Source: Tetrahymena elliotti 4EA
Lineage: Eukaryota; Ciliophora; Oligohymenophorea; Hymenostomatida; Tetrahymenidae
Reading direction: 5' to 3'
DNA: 64,000 bases
NCBI GenBank assembly: GCA_000231825.2
Contig: JH720363.1
Span: forward strand, 326,475 to 390,474
Part shown: piece after piece, positions 50,029-62,731 of the stretch
How the letters are laid out: each line of letters begins with the position of its first letter
Numbering within the stretch: position 1 is the first letter of the stretch
Translations under genes and position numbers: made by a program
The notes under the pieces: model-generated
What the model was told of the DNA's origin: nothing
Seen by the model: the letters and a program-made list of their open reading frames with translations, nothing else
Database searches by the model: none

Positions 50029-53000
50029 ATGAATAATTTCAAAATAAAATTTTTTATCTTAAATCTATTCACATTAGTGATAGTTAAAAGCTAGCCCATA
50101 AAAGTTCCTATATTAAACTCGATTCAAAGCTTTAGCTGTGAATAGGCATAAATTAGTTAAAATGAAAATGGATATGCTTTACTCTCTGATTAATAAACAG
50201 GTATTTCATAGTTAACAATAGTAGGATGGTACCGCCTTTTAGGAAATTCAAATTAAAATTATCTGCTAATTTAGGCAAGAAATAGTCTAAGTTAAAATCT
50301 TATCAGAATAGTTTATAACCCATTTTATAAAGAAATTTATTGCAGAATTTTAGATATTGACTAAAGTCCTTTGGATATATCTTCCGAGTTACAAAATGGT
50401 CTGAAAGACAACTGGTTTTTCATTAAAATTGGAATAAATTTAAATGATTTAAATAGTAGCAAGAATTATATTTTTTATGCTATTAATTCATTTTCTTCAC
50501 CTATTTCATAGAGCTCTTTATCAAATTCTCCTATTTCATCCTTTGATAACAGTTAGTTTGAATATTTATATGGAGCTTAGACTTATTATCCATTTAGCAG
50601 ATCATGTTCTGGTAGCAAACAGGTAAAAATTTTTATTTTTTAGGTTGAACTTATTTAATTTAGTCAAAAAATTAAATTAAGATCTTAGCAATTATTGGAG
50701 CATCAAACGATTCTAGCTAAGGTCCATTTTAAACAACTATTCCTCAAGAAATGGCAATATTAGCAAAATAAATCTATTATTTTGATTTTATAAGAGCATC
50801 TTCTAAAAATTCTTAGATATTCAATTCAGCTCCTGAATACCAAACATGTTATGGAGCAAATTCTGTTGATAAATTAGCTTTTCCTTACTATCTAATAAAT
50901 TCTTCGAATCAATTTATTACAGATTATTCAATAGATTTTATAGAAAATATGGGAATTATAATGTCTTTTGATCTAGAGGTAAAGAGCTCAGACCCTTAAT
51001 TTTATGATGGTTTTTTAACTATATTAAATTAGAATCAGAATTACCCTCTTTTTGTATGCTATCATTTAAGATATGTATCTGGAAACATATCTGATTAAGT
51101 TTATGATATCAATAGTAATTAGGCAAATAGTGCTTCTTATCCAATTTAGGAGAGTAAATAATATCTTGTAACAATTATCTTTTAGGAATATTTTGGTTAA
51201 CTCCATAGATTACTTTTTCTTAATAATTAATTAATATTTGATTCTTATTTTTTAAATACATCTTGGAGATATTTGTCGATTAGTATTTATAATGTACCAT
51301 AAGCTCCTTTTAGCTATACAGATAGATTGATACAAATTAAATCTTTTAAGCTTTATTAAGGAAGTTTCTTTTCAAATGAAAATGGATGCAATATTAATAT
51401 AAATAATTATGATTGCTTTTAGTGCTAAAACTCTAATTAATCCTAATAATTAAGTTAACAATATGCATGTGTATCTTCTTGCAATTATCCTTATACAAAT
51501 TCAACTCCAAAGTTATGCTTACATGAAAGTGCTAGTATAAATTAATGTTCAGATGAAGGAAAAGATTTATTCTAATCTACTTCTTGTTCTTGCCCTGATG
51601 GTCAATATGTGGATCCTATTTCACTAAAATGCTCGAATTGCCTCTATTATTGTAAAACTTGCCAAACTCCTTATACATGTGATACTTATCTATTTTCCTC
51701 AGAATATAAAAGTAAATAGTTTTTAATTTAAATTAACATACTATTAAATAATATATGATTTTTAGGTCAATGTGATAAAAACACTTTTGATGATGAAACT
51801 TAATGCATATCTAGTTATCTTGTCATACCAAATCAATAAAACTAGAAGTTCCTTATTAACAGTAGCCAAATAATATGTTCAGTTTAATTTAATATCTACA
51901 ATTTATAGAATTTCATAGTCGAAGATAAGGCTTTTAATTTAGGCTGGGATTCAAATTCCTTTTTTTTCACTTTAAATTTTAAATTAGAAATATCTCAATT
52001 AAACTAATAAAACATTTACACTATTTGCTATTTGATGAATAGTGAAACTCATATTTTTTCTATCATTTCATCTTTTAAAGCATAAAATAGTTTACAGCTT
52101 AAAATTTTAATAAATTAAAACGACATCATCCTTGAAGCCTATATAGAAGCTGATAAAGATATTTGGCTAGGATTATATTATGATTCTTAAGGAATAAATC
52201 TTATTGTCAAATATGAAACTGATCAAATTTCTTATTATTAAATAAATAGAAAAAATATTATTAACAAAAATCTTGATGATCCTTACTTAGTTGTTGGAAT
52301 ATAATCTCCGCTATTTGAAAATGAATATCCACTTTGTGGGTAAATCGGAACTAATAATTGGGTTATATAAGGTATTCATATTCGTTTAAATATTTAAAAT
52401 TTATTTACCTTTTATTTATAGGGGATTAAAGTATGAGAAACTTCTTTAGCAAATTACTTATTTTCTCAGAAGAAGATATTCAACAAATTATTGATTTTAA
52501 TTTCTTAGATTACTAATTTGAATTAGAATAAAAATAGTTATCAATTTCTAATAAATTAGATTCATCAATTACCATGAAAATAGATAATATAAATTTTAGT
52601 TTTGATTTCGTTAATGGACTGATGATGACTTCTTAAAATTAATGTAGTTTTAAATTACCTAATACACTTCATTAGACTCCTTTCACAATTATGCTTCAAA
52701 TAAAACCTATTTACTATAATTAATGTGAAAACTATTATTATAATATATTAACTCTATACAACTCGAATGTTGATAAAGTAATATTCAAAATAAAATCAGA
52801 TTAATATTTAAGGTAGCAATTCTTTTTAGAAGTTTGTACCTACAATTACTATTGCAAAAGATTTCAAAATGCATTTATCAAATATTAGTAGCCAAACAAT
52901 TTATGTAATAGTTTTTATTTCTTACAAAATTATAATGATTTTTATTAAATATAGTTATATAAGTTAAATAAGTGAAAGTTACTAGCTCATTAACTACTTT

Positions 53001-55788
53001 AAAATTTGATGTTGTGATAAATTATGTGACTGATGTATTAGAAATGGAATTTCTTCCAAATCTACTAGTAAGTTAACCCACATTTTAGAAAATAATATTA
53101 GGTGATAAATATACTGATTTTTATCTACATGATTTAATAAACGAAAATTTACTTTTTTATAGCAGAATATAAGTTTTTCTAGGGGGATATCATCATTTGA
53201 ATTTTGATAATAATAATCCATGCTTTATTTAAATAAATCGAAAAAATATGACATGTATCTATCCTAAAAAGAATTATGCTATCAAAGATGGTGTTTCCAT
53301 ACCTAAAGAAGACTGCAACTAAGAAAATGATGATGAAACCAAATAAATCCTTTATTACAATGAAAACATTTATTCTTGTTAAAATTCTTAATTAACCATA
53401 CCAAATTGCTTAAATGTGAATATTTACTTAAAAACTTGTATCTAATGTATAGATAACATAATGACTTTACCTAATTGTTAATGTCCTGATGGCATGTACA
53501 TTGATAAAGATTCTAAATCTTGCAAATGTATCTTATTTTTTATCAAAATAAATCAATCTAATCAAAATATTTTTTTTATTAAAAATAGAATGTTCTTCTC
53601 AATGCCTGACATGTTCTGAATCTTAAACTAATTGTTTGGAATGTAAAAAGAATTTATAAATTCCTCCTCAATGTGATTGTTTATACTCTAACTATTACAA
53701 AGTCTCAAATTTTGAATGTAAAAGTAAGAAATATAATAAATTAAATATTATTTTTGGTAATTAAATTATACATATTAAAATATAGAATGTAGTGCTTAAT
53801 GTAAAACTTGTTATGATAGCCCTGATTAATGCTTAACTTGCAGTGAATTTAGAATAAATCCTCCGCTTTGTGATTGTGATACTGATTTATACTATCTTGA
53901 TTCAAATACGAATACTTGCTAAAATAAATCATGTCCTAATAAATGTAAAACATGTAATTAGTTGAATTAATGTATTTAATGCAGAGGTGATAGAATAATT
54001 CCTCCTGATTGTGCGTGCAGCAGTGGATATTATGATGATTAATATAATGAGTATTGTTAGAAATGTTAAAGTGGCTATTATTATGATCTTGTAAATAAAT
54101 AATGTAGCAAGTGCTATGAGTTATGTGAATCTTGTTTTGGTAAGGAAAATTTTAATTGTGCTACCTGTTTATTTAATCTAAATTTAAACGAAAATAAATA
54201 ATGCGTCTGTCCAAGTAATTACGTGCTTTAGTCAAACTTTAAAGAATGCTATCAATTTATGGATTTAAAATTTTCAACATAATTTAAAAATAATAATTGC
54301 TAACTTATTTTAGAATTTGACTATGAAATTGATAATTTGTTTGTCAGGATAGAGTCCTAAGGAATAAACAATTTATTCAACATACATATCAGTGAATTAG
54401 ATAGCTAATATTACAAAATTAATGAATATTTAGTGTAATAAAATAGTAAAAAATTAATTATCAACTTGTAAGTTTTGAAAGATATATAATAAGCACATGG
54501 ATAGTTGATTTTTCAGGATACAACTTTTTTTTATAATAGCTCATTTAAGTCTGCTGTTAATCCTAAATATAACAGCTCACCACTTAGTTTTTTAATTGTT
54601 TCATCATTTAAAGAAACTACTTCAAAAGTTCCTCTAGATTTCTTATAAATCTAAAATGACTATGTTGTAAATTTAGTAAGTAAATTTTAAATGTTATTTT
54701 ACGTCATTAATTCTGTTCAACCAACTTGCTTGTTTTTAATGCTAGATATTTAATATCCTCCAAATTTATATGAATACTTATCTCGCTTTGGAAAATATAT
54801 TTTTAGGAATGTAGAAGAAAGCTAAGGATATTTTAATGATCATTTGAGTTACACTTATTTAGGATTTGATTTAACTAATTAAGTTGAAGCAAGTTCTAAA
54901 AGTCCATATAATAGATTAGGCTTTAGTAATTCAATAATAATTAATTGTGAGCTAATATTAATTAAATATTCTGTAATTGCTATTGCTTTTTTTATATTTT
55001 TTAGCATATAAATTAAGCTAAACTCGAAATAAAAATTTAAAAAGGCTATTGATTTTTTAATTAAGAGATTAAGCTAAGAAAATGAAGTTAATCTACTTAT
55101 GCTGATTATTTCAATATGCATACAAATTTAAGAAATTTAATAAGATAATTATATCTCAAGATGGAGTTTTTATATTTCCATAACCATGCTTTGCTTACTA
55201 GTTGTTTCTTATGTTTGGTACTTTAGGTCTCTTAATTCAAATTCTTTTGAAAATAATAAAGAGTGCTTGGAAACATTTTATGAGAGATTTAAAATAAATT
55301 TTAGTGATCAAAATTTAAATATCAAAGGTTGGCTTTTAAAGAATTACTATTTTTTAAGTTTATTAAAAAAGGTATTGTTGCTATTCACTATTTATATTTT
55401 CAAAAAATACCCTTCTGTAGTGTGCTATTTTGGGTGCTTTTTATGCTTATTAATAAGTGCTTTAACTATATATTTAAGGCCATATAAGTAGTTATTTGCT
55501 TCTCTAATAAGATTAGTTGGAGAAATTCTATTGACAATCACATGGATCTTATTAATTATCATAATTTAATTTAATAAGAAACATAAGGCTTAAATTGCTT
55601 ATACTGAAGAAGAGATTGAAAATTATTTAAGCTTAGGATTATCAACCTCAATTATTTTATCCATTTTTAATATTTTATTTTTATTCAATTTTATTATTGA
55701 AAATATATTAACTCTAATTTACTAAAAATATCAAAAATTTAAAAAAACTTAAGCAGAAAAGGCTTTAATCAAAAAAGCTTTGAAATGA
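50029..55788 (+). CDS. Large secreted/membrane protein with LamG-like and furin-like Cys-rich repeats (1,813 aa, 8 exons)
   Basis: Exons: 50029-50622, 50682-51711, 51766-52371, 52422-52953, 52986-53527, 53589-53723, 53786-55788 (phases fit; the last may hold an unspliced extra intron). A signal peptide is likely (MNNFKIKFFILNLFTLVIV). Several LamG/ConA-like beta-rich segments follow (VGWYRLLGNSN; CGQIGTNNWVIQGDQSMRNF). Furin/GFR-type Cys repeats occur around 51.42-51.69 kb and 53.59-54.26 kb (CSSQCLTCSESQTNCLEC, CKTCNQLNQCIQC). Seven or more hydrophobic helices lie in the last ~270 residues (LLVVSYVWYF, LLLFTIYIF, CYFGCFLCLLISALTIYL, LLTITWILLIIIIQF). Such proteins form a very large ciliate family of cell-surface proteins of unknown role. 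Orientation would be outside Cys-rich, with a C-terminal membrane bundle. The ligand cannot be inferred. Confidence 0.8.
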
Positions 55789-56131
55789 TATCTTATTGTA
55801 CGATTTTATATTATAGTGATAAATTAATAAATTTAATTACATACCATAGTTTCTCATCCGTTTAAAATTTTAGATATTTTTTTGCTAGATTTGCTTTTGA
55901 AATACTTTAAAAAATTTTTTTATCAAAATTTTGTAAAGTATTTTTTTATTTGAGAAAAAAATTTTTTTTTTTAAATATTGTCTGTATTAGCACAATTACA
56001 ATTGGCTATATTTTAAAACAAGTAGTAGATATAAATTTTATAAAAACTAAGCATATTTTTTGTATAAACTGAAGAATAATAAAAATTTTATTAGTTTTAT
56101 TGAAATGTAATTAAAAATTTAATTTATTTAT
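55789..56131. other. Convergent intergenic region with a hairpin
   Basis: This ~340 bp lies between two convergent genes. It contains a perfect 10-bp inverted repeat at 55900-55943, listed separately; otherwise it is poly-T/poly-A rich. Confidence 0.6.
55900..55943. repeat. 10-bp inverted repeat between convergent 3' ends
   Basis: The arms AAATACTTTA (55900-55909) and TAAAGTATTT (55934-55943) are perfectly complementary around a 24-nt A/T loop and are followed by T runs. The position between convergent stops suggests a 3'-end or termination signal, though this is only inferred. Confidence 0.4.
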
Positions 56132-58454
56132 TCATTTATATTTTTAATTGGATTATGGGGAATAACAAGATATTTCTTAGTTTTCGGTATTCTAATAATA
56201 ATCAGGTTCAGAATTATTTGTATCAAATCTAAAGATTTTACTATTTATTTTCTATTTATAGGGGCTAAGCTTTTTAATATTTTCATCTATCACATTTTTG
56301 AGGTTTTAATTTTTTTCTATTTCAAAAATAGCCTAGTTAGACTATTCTGCAAAGCTTAAAAGAGATTTAAATTTGATAATCTTAATGTTCTTTTCTAAAT
56401 CAAATTTCTTTTTTTACATGCTACTTGGTATGTAGTTAAAAAGTAAATTTTATTTTTTAGTTGGAGAATCGATTTCTTTTTTACTGGAAGATTCAATTTT
56501 TGCAACATTTGAGACACTTTTAGAAGTTTTAAAAATGAGTTATTAATTATGGTTTTGATATTTATTTTGTTATTATTATTATTGAAATTCTTCTAGACTG
56601 GAGTTAACTTCTCTTTATTAATTGTGAATATATTCGTTTTGAAAAGTATTTTTATTTAGTTCTAGACTGACTCTCAAGCTTTTTTTAGGAGAAAGAGGAT
56701 GATTCAAATTATTTTAGGTTTTAATTTATGATAATGATTAAAAATTTTCATCGAAATTGAAATTAGAGATGGGTGTAAATTCTTAAACTTCCTACCTTAT
56801 TGGAGATGGAGAGTTCGATCTGCTATGGCTTGGACTGTTTTTGGATTTAACAATCAATCGAATAGACTTTCTTAAGGTTTTTTCAATCTATATTTCTTAT
56901 TACTATCTCTGTAATATTTTTTCATAAGGGAGTTAGGATTCTAAAAATTGCTACAGAGAAGAAAAGGCTTTCTTCTTTAATACTTGTCTATTTTCACAAA
57001 TATTTTATAAATCCTTTGAAGATACTGTATTTGGGACAAGCTTAGCAGATATCATTTAAGATATTCTTTTTTCTTGCCTATTAGCTTTCAAAGGATTCTA
57101 AAATCGATTACTTAGATCTGTTTGTACCTCCATTTAATCTTTTAAATTTTATAATAGTTTTATTTTGAATTAATTTGTGTCAGCAATTTATTTTTGTTAA
57201 GAAGCATTTCTTGGAGAAGAATTTTCATGAGATTTTCCTTTGATAATATCTGATAATTTATTTTCAGATAAAAGATTTTCATAATTAGTAATTGCATCGT
57301 ACATAGATAATTTCCTATTTTCTGAGAATTTTTGGTACTTTCTATCTTATAAATCATCTTAAAAAATATGTTGTTAATTTGAATGTTAATTTCCTATACT
57401 AAACTTAGGTTCAGGAAACTCTAAAGGTATTTTTAAATCTTAATTATGCTATTAAAAATAAGGAGAGTTATCCTAGCTTTAAGATTATTATTTCTTTGGT
57501 GATAGAACTATTTGATCTGCCTAATTACTTCTATTAGTTTTAATCTGTATCTATTACAGCATAAAATTGTTAATTCTATAAGATGGTTATCTTTGATTAT
57601 CTAATTCAAATTCTTCATTTTAATCTTATGATTAATGATGGTGTATTGTTTTCACATTTTAATTCAAAGATTAATCTGTTTTTGAGTATTTATTTTTTAA
57701 AAGTTGGTTTTTAAATAACATATTGCTATCTTTTCTATTGCTTAAGTTTTATAAAAAGCATTTTATCTTTGAAACCATATTCTAATTTTAGTATTTCTAT
57801 CTATTTGTTGATAAAACTTAACGATTTTATTCTTCTTTCACTTTTTAAGAAAACTCAAGTACTTATTCACTCATTAAAGAGCTTGCTCTTTCTTTCTTTA
57901 TCAAAGATTTTGGTGTAAAAATTTGATAATCATCAGATTTTCTTAAGTTTTTGATTGGGAAATTTTATTTTTGTTTTATAGTTGATGAAATATGAGTTGA
58001 AGAAATAGCACTTCTAGGGGTTTAAAATGTTTAAACTCTTCCATCAGAACCATATACTTTATGAATTAATTTACTTTTATCATTTGAATTTATTTTCACA
58101 TTAAGTTTAAATTTAGTCTAGCTCAAATTGTTTCCATCAACCTTTGCTTAGATTGGAATTTGATTTTATGGTAATACATTTTGAGAATACTTTTAATCCT
58201 TTTACTTCTAAATGTTGTCCTCTTTATACAATTTATATGCATTAGCTATGTTAATCTTGATCTGCTTAGCCTAAAAATTCTACTACTTCATTAAGTCTAT
58301 GTATGGCCTTCTCTACTATTTGGCCTTTAGATACTTTTATCAATTTGAATTTTTTTTATTACTTTTGATTTATTAAGTATTTTTGGATAAAAGTATTAAT
58401 TAATGAATGGTATACTCTTAATTTAATTATCTTACTTATTTTATAAAAAAACAT
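56132..58454 (-). CDS. Q/N/S-rich, charged protein of unknown function (about 752 aa, 2 exons)
   Basis: Exon 1 is 58454-58206, the intron is 58205-58142 (GTAAAA...AAAG) and exon 2 is 58141-56132. Phases fit and the frame ends at TGA. Exon 1 reads GQIVEKAIHRLNEVVEFLGQ, then DQHSQCIQIVQRGQHLE, a plausibly helical, folded segment. Exon 2 is one 670-codon frame, mostly disordered: rich in Q, N, S and K. It has a poly-Gln run encoded largely by TAA near 56575 and an SPSHSRSNSPSP segment that looks like a phosphorylation cluster. It has no membrane segment and no recognised catalytic motif. The start is the first in-frame Met; it could lie within a longer 5' exon. Convergent with the upstream Cys-rich gene. 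Confidence 0.65.
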
Positions 58455-59354
58455 TCCTCATTAATTTTTACAAGCTTAATTTCTATAGATTTTCTTCAAC
58501 CATTAAAAATTGTATATCAACTAAGTACTTTCAAAATAAATCATGGGTTATTGCTAAGTATCCACTGATTATTATTCTATCTAACTTGATAATATAAATT
58601 AAGATTACTTCTCAATATTTTTAAAATCACAAAAAAAATGTAGAGTGTCTTTATTTATTTTTCAAATAGAAAACACCATTATGATATTTGTAAATAATTT
58701 ACAATTATTAATTCTATTTTATTGTATATGAAAAACAATTTTTTTTATTTTACAATACCTTTGGTATTTTTAAAAATATTTATTTTGTGGACGAATCTTA
58801 ATGTATCTATTGAAATGCGTAATCAAAAATACAAATTTCGAATAATTCAAGCTTATTTTTAATATTTGTAAATTTATGTAAAGATTTAAAAAATGAGTAA
58901 ATAAAAATCAAATTAGAATACATTATGATTAGAAAATTCAAAGTAAAATAATTCATTTTTTTAGTCGATTCAAAAATACAAATAACGAAATAGACATAAA
59001 ATATTTGAAATAACTGTTTGAAAGAAATTAGTTCATTCTTTAAATTTTTTTCAGAAATATTTTATTTAAGTTCTTAGAAATTAACATTAATTACATAGAA
59101 ATTAAATTTATTTGCTTGGAAGATATTTTAGATTTTATTTATTGACTAAATTCTAGCATACATTCTTCTTTTTTTAAAATGAATGATCTTTTGTTTTTAT
59201 CTAAAATGTGCATCTAGCATTTATCTGGTTATAATAATTTATCTTTAACTTTTTTGGTTTTGTTTTTAATAATTTATAGTAATTCAAATACAAAAATTTT
59301 TTGTAGATGTAGAACCCTTTACTGGCTAAAAAAAATGAATAAGACTAATACAAA
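58455..59354. other. Divergent intergenic region with a short upstream ORF
   Basis: About 900 bp of A+T-rich spacer between the minus-strand Q/N/S-rich gene and NSRP1. A 7-residue upstream ORF (59335-59358, MNKTNTK) overlaps the NSRP1 start codon as ATGA. No other feature is seen. Confidence 0.5.
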
Positions 59355-60500
59355 ATGAACAATTCCAATAATAGAGGAAATATGGCTCATTTGTATGCTT
59401 AGATGTAACATAAAAAAATGGAAGAAGCAAATGAAGCTGTAAAATTGATGATGGAAGATCCTGATTTGTTTGATTATGATGGATAATATGATCAAATTAA
59501 GAAAGCAAAGGAAGAAGCAACTTAGACTAAAAAAACAGAAAAAAAAGAAAGTGTTTTGTTAGGTATTAGAATGGCAGCAAAGGATAAAAGAGATAGAGAA
59601 TTTTTAATTAGATAGGAAAGATTAGCAGAAAAAGAAATCAATAGAACTGGAAATGAAGGTCTGAAAGAAGAAAGATTTATTACTTCTTCTTACAAAAAGA
59701 TGGTTGAGGAAAATAAAAAATTTTTGGATGATGATAATAAAAAGGAATAATTAAATGAAAGAAATTCAGCATTGTAAAAGGGTACTATGGACAGCTTTTT
59801 CTAGAAGCAATTAGCAGGATTAAATGGAAGAGTAGATGTTACAAAGATGATTGATAAAAGCAAATATAATGAAAAGTAGGAAAAAGAATAATCAAAATAA
59901 ATACAAAATTAAAAGCCTTAAATTTAATAATAAAGCATTTAAGAACATAATTAGAAAAGTAATGCAGATGCCCAACAATATTAAGCAAAATAAGATTCAA
60001 GACCTAAACTTTCAGACTTGTATTCTAGAGCTGGGTAACCTAGTTAACAAGAAAGGGATAGTTACTATTCAAAGGATGATTCTTCTAAAAGCTATTAAAA
60101 TAAAGATAGATAAGAAAGTAGAGGTGAAAATTATAAAGACAATAAAAGTAAAAAAGATAAAAGAGACTCGAGATCAAGATCCTCTTCAAGAGATAGAAAT
60201 AAATATCATAGAAGAGAAAGAAGTAGATCAAGAGATAGAAAAGAATCAAAAAGAGAAAGACACAGAAGTAGATCTTATGATAAAAAGCATAAAGATTCTA
60301 AAAGCTAAGAGTATAATTCTAATAGAGAACCTTCAAATAATGCTGGCAAAGATGAAGGATAAAAAGAAATAAATTAGGAAAAATAAAATGTATAAAAAAC
60401 TGTAAAGGTTGAAGAATCTAAACTATCTAAAGAAGAAAAGATAAGATTAGCTAAAGAGAGATTCTTACAAAGATAATAACAACAATAAAAACCTGAATGA
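59355..60500 (+). CDS. NSRP1: NSRP1 (CCDC55)-family nuclear speckle splicing regulator (381 aa)
   Basis: A single exon of 382 codons runs from ATG to TGA. The N-terminal ~150 residues match the family: EDPDLFDYDGQYDQIKK, LLGIRMAAKDKRDREFLIRQ, ERLAEKEINRTG, then ERFITSSYKKMVEENKKFLD, a helical coiled-coil region. In human NSRP1 this region interacts with splicing factors in nuclear speckles. The middle is Q/N-rich. At residues ~265-325 lies an RS-like tract (RDSRSRSSSRDRNKYHRRER and similar), typical of splicing regulators. The C-terminus ends LSKEEKIRLAKERFLQRQ plus poly-Gln. The ORF track only exposes a spurious frame in the RS tract. An upstream ORF of 7 codons overlaps the start, so translation may be tempered. 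Identification rests on the conserved N-terminus and RS tract. Confidence 0.8.
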
Positions 60501-61324
60501 TAATGAACTATTTATTAACAATATTTTTTAAATAAAATTGATAATTCTATTAAATAAATTATTTAATCTTTTTATTTTTATAATTCCTAAAGTTTTAAAT
60601 AAATAATCAAGATATCAACTATTTACAAATTATTTTAAAATTTATCAAAATTTAAATAATGAAGAAATGTTTTTTTTACTTCATAAAATATCATAATTTT
60701 AATAGTTTTTTATTTTATTTTATATTTCACTTTTATTTGTCAACATAAAAATATTTTTGAATTTAATTTTCTGATTTTCAAAAAAAATTGAAGAAGCTCG
60801 GGCATCTAAACAAGAAAACAATAAATAAGATTAAAAAAAGATTAAAATCAGAATTATTTCATTAATTTATAAAAATAATTTTCAAATTATTGATAATTAT
60901 ATTAAGAAGAGATATCTTAATATTATTAATTAATAGCATAAATTAACTTTGTATTAATATTTTAAAAAGTTTTGTATGAAAATTTTATTTTTTTCATTTA
61001 TATCATTTTAATAATTTGCCATTTTGATTTATCTACTCTGAAATACTGAATTCAGGTGAATTAACAAAAGAAAACCCTAAAATAATTAATGTGTTTGAGG
61101 TAAAATTTTAAAGTGGTATAATACTCTAAAATTTTTTTAACATTAATAAATAAGTCTTATTAAAATATGAGATTGCCTATTTGGATATCTTATTTAATTA
61201 AATTTATTACAAAATATGAAAAATGAATTTTTGATAAATAAATAGTAGTAAAGTTTAATTTTTAATAGTTTTTTATTTACATTTAGTTTGATAATTAGTA
61301 TATTTAAAGGTTTATAGTTTTTTT
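60501..61324. other. Convergent intergenic region
   Basis: About 820 bp of A+T-rich sequence between the NSRP1 stop and the 3' end of the minus-strand tubulin gene. It contains no supported feature. Confidence 0.55.
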
Positions 61325-62731
61325 TCAAATATCATTTGATGAGGTAATATTAGACTATTATTTTGAGATTTATTTATTTTTTTATTTATCTCCAAAAGTA
61401 GCTTGAGTCTAATCTAGGTCAATTTCTTCTTCGTTTTCTACAACTGAGTCTTGGTATTATTGGTATTCACTTATTAAGTCATTCATATTAGCTTCAGCTT
61501 CATTAAATTCCATTTCATCCATACCTTCATCTAAGTACCAGTGAACAAAAGCTTTTCTTCTGAACATACTTGTGTACTGAGCATTTATTCTTTTGAACAT
61601 TTCTTATATTGATGTATTATTGCTAATCAAAACAGCGCTTCTTGGGACTTAGTCCAAAGAAATATCGCACATGCTAAGCTTCACACTGTTGGGAATCCAT
61701 TCTGTAAAATGGCTGATATTTTTTCTATGGAGATTTAAGAGTTAATTTTCTACTTCAAAAGACGAAACTTTTCCTCTAAAAGCAAGAGCTGCAGTCAAAT
61801 ATTTTCCATGAGAAACATCAGCTGCACACATCATATTATGAGGATTAAAAGCTTATTAAAGTATCTCAGGGACATTATATTTGCTTGCGAATTAAGCTTA
61901 TCCCCTACCATACAAAGGAGCTATACCTACAGTAAAAAAGTGTAAACGTGGGAAGGGAGTCAAGTTGACAGACAATTTTCTAAGATCAGCATTCAATTAT
62001 CCAGGGAATCTCATACTGCAAGTAACACCAGACATGGCTACAGAAACAATATGGTTGAGATCACCATAAGTAGGATGTTCAATTTTTAAATTTTTCATGC
62101 AAATATTATAAAGAGCTTCATTATCAATAACCATACATTAATCAACATTTTCTATAAGTTAATGAATACTAAGAGTGGCATTGTAAGGCTCAATAACAAC
62201 ATCGCTTACTTTTGTAGATGGGAAAACAGAAAAACTTGAAAAAATTCTGTCTGGATATTCTTCTCTTAGTTTTTAAATTAGTAAAGTACCCATACCACTT
62301 CCAGTACCTCCACCGATAGAATGAGTGAATTAGAAACCTTGAAGACTATCACATCCTTCAACTTCTCTACGGACAATGTCCAAGACTTCCTATGAAAGTT
62401 CAGCACCTTCAGAATAATGTCCTTTTGCCCAGTTATTAGAAGCACCACCTTGAGCGTGGATAAAGTTATCAGGATGGAAAAGCTATCTGTAATTAGATGC
62501 GCGAATAGAATCCAATACACCAGGTTCTAAATCGACCATTACTGATCTGGGTACATAACGACCACTTGATCCTTCATTGTAGTAAACGCTAATTCTCTCA
62601 AGTTGTTAATCATTATTACCATTATACCAACCAGTCTATTCGATTCCATGTTCTTGAGAAACTCTTTCCCAGAATTTATAACCTATTTAGTTACCGCACT
62701 AACCTGCAGAAATGCAAACAATTTCTCTCAT
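61325..62731 (-). CDS. Divergent beta-tubulin-like protein (468 aa)
   Basis: A single exon of 469 codons runs from ATG at 62731 to TGA. It starts [17 protein letters not shown], keeping the MREI peptide through which beta-tubulin mRNA is autoregulated. Conserved tubulin landmarks are present: [10 protein letters not shown], the [14 protein letters not shown] block, the GTP-binding [56 protein letters not shown] and [12 protein letters not shown]. Many normally invariant positions differ (for example VSHGKYL for PRHGRYL). The tail [20 protein letters not shown] continues with a basic Q/N/S stretch. It lacks the Glu-rich axonemal EGEFEEE-type motif of canonical ciliate beta-tubulins. Length is 468 against about 445. 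It is probably one of the divergent beta-tubulin-like isotypes ciliates use for special microtubules. Confidence 0.9.
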
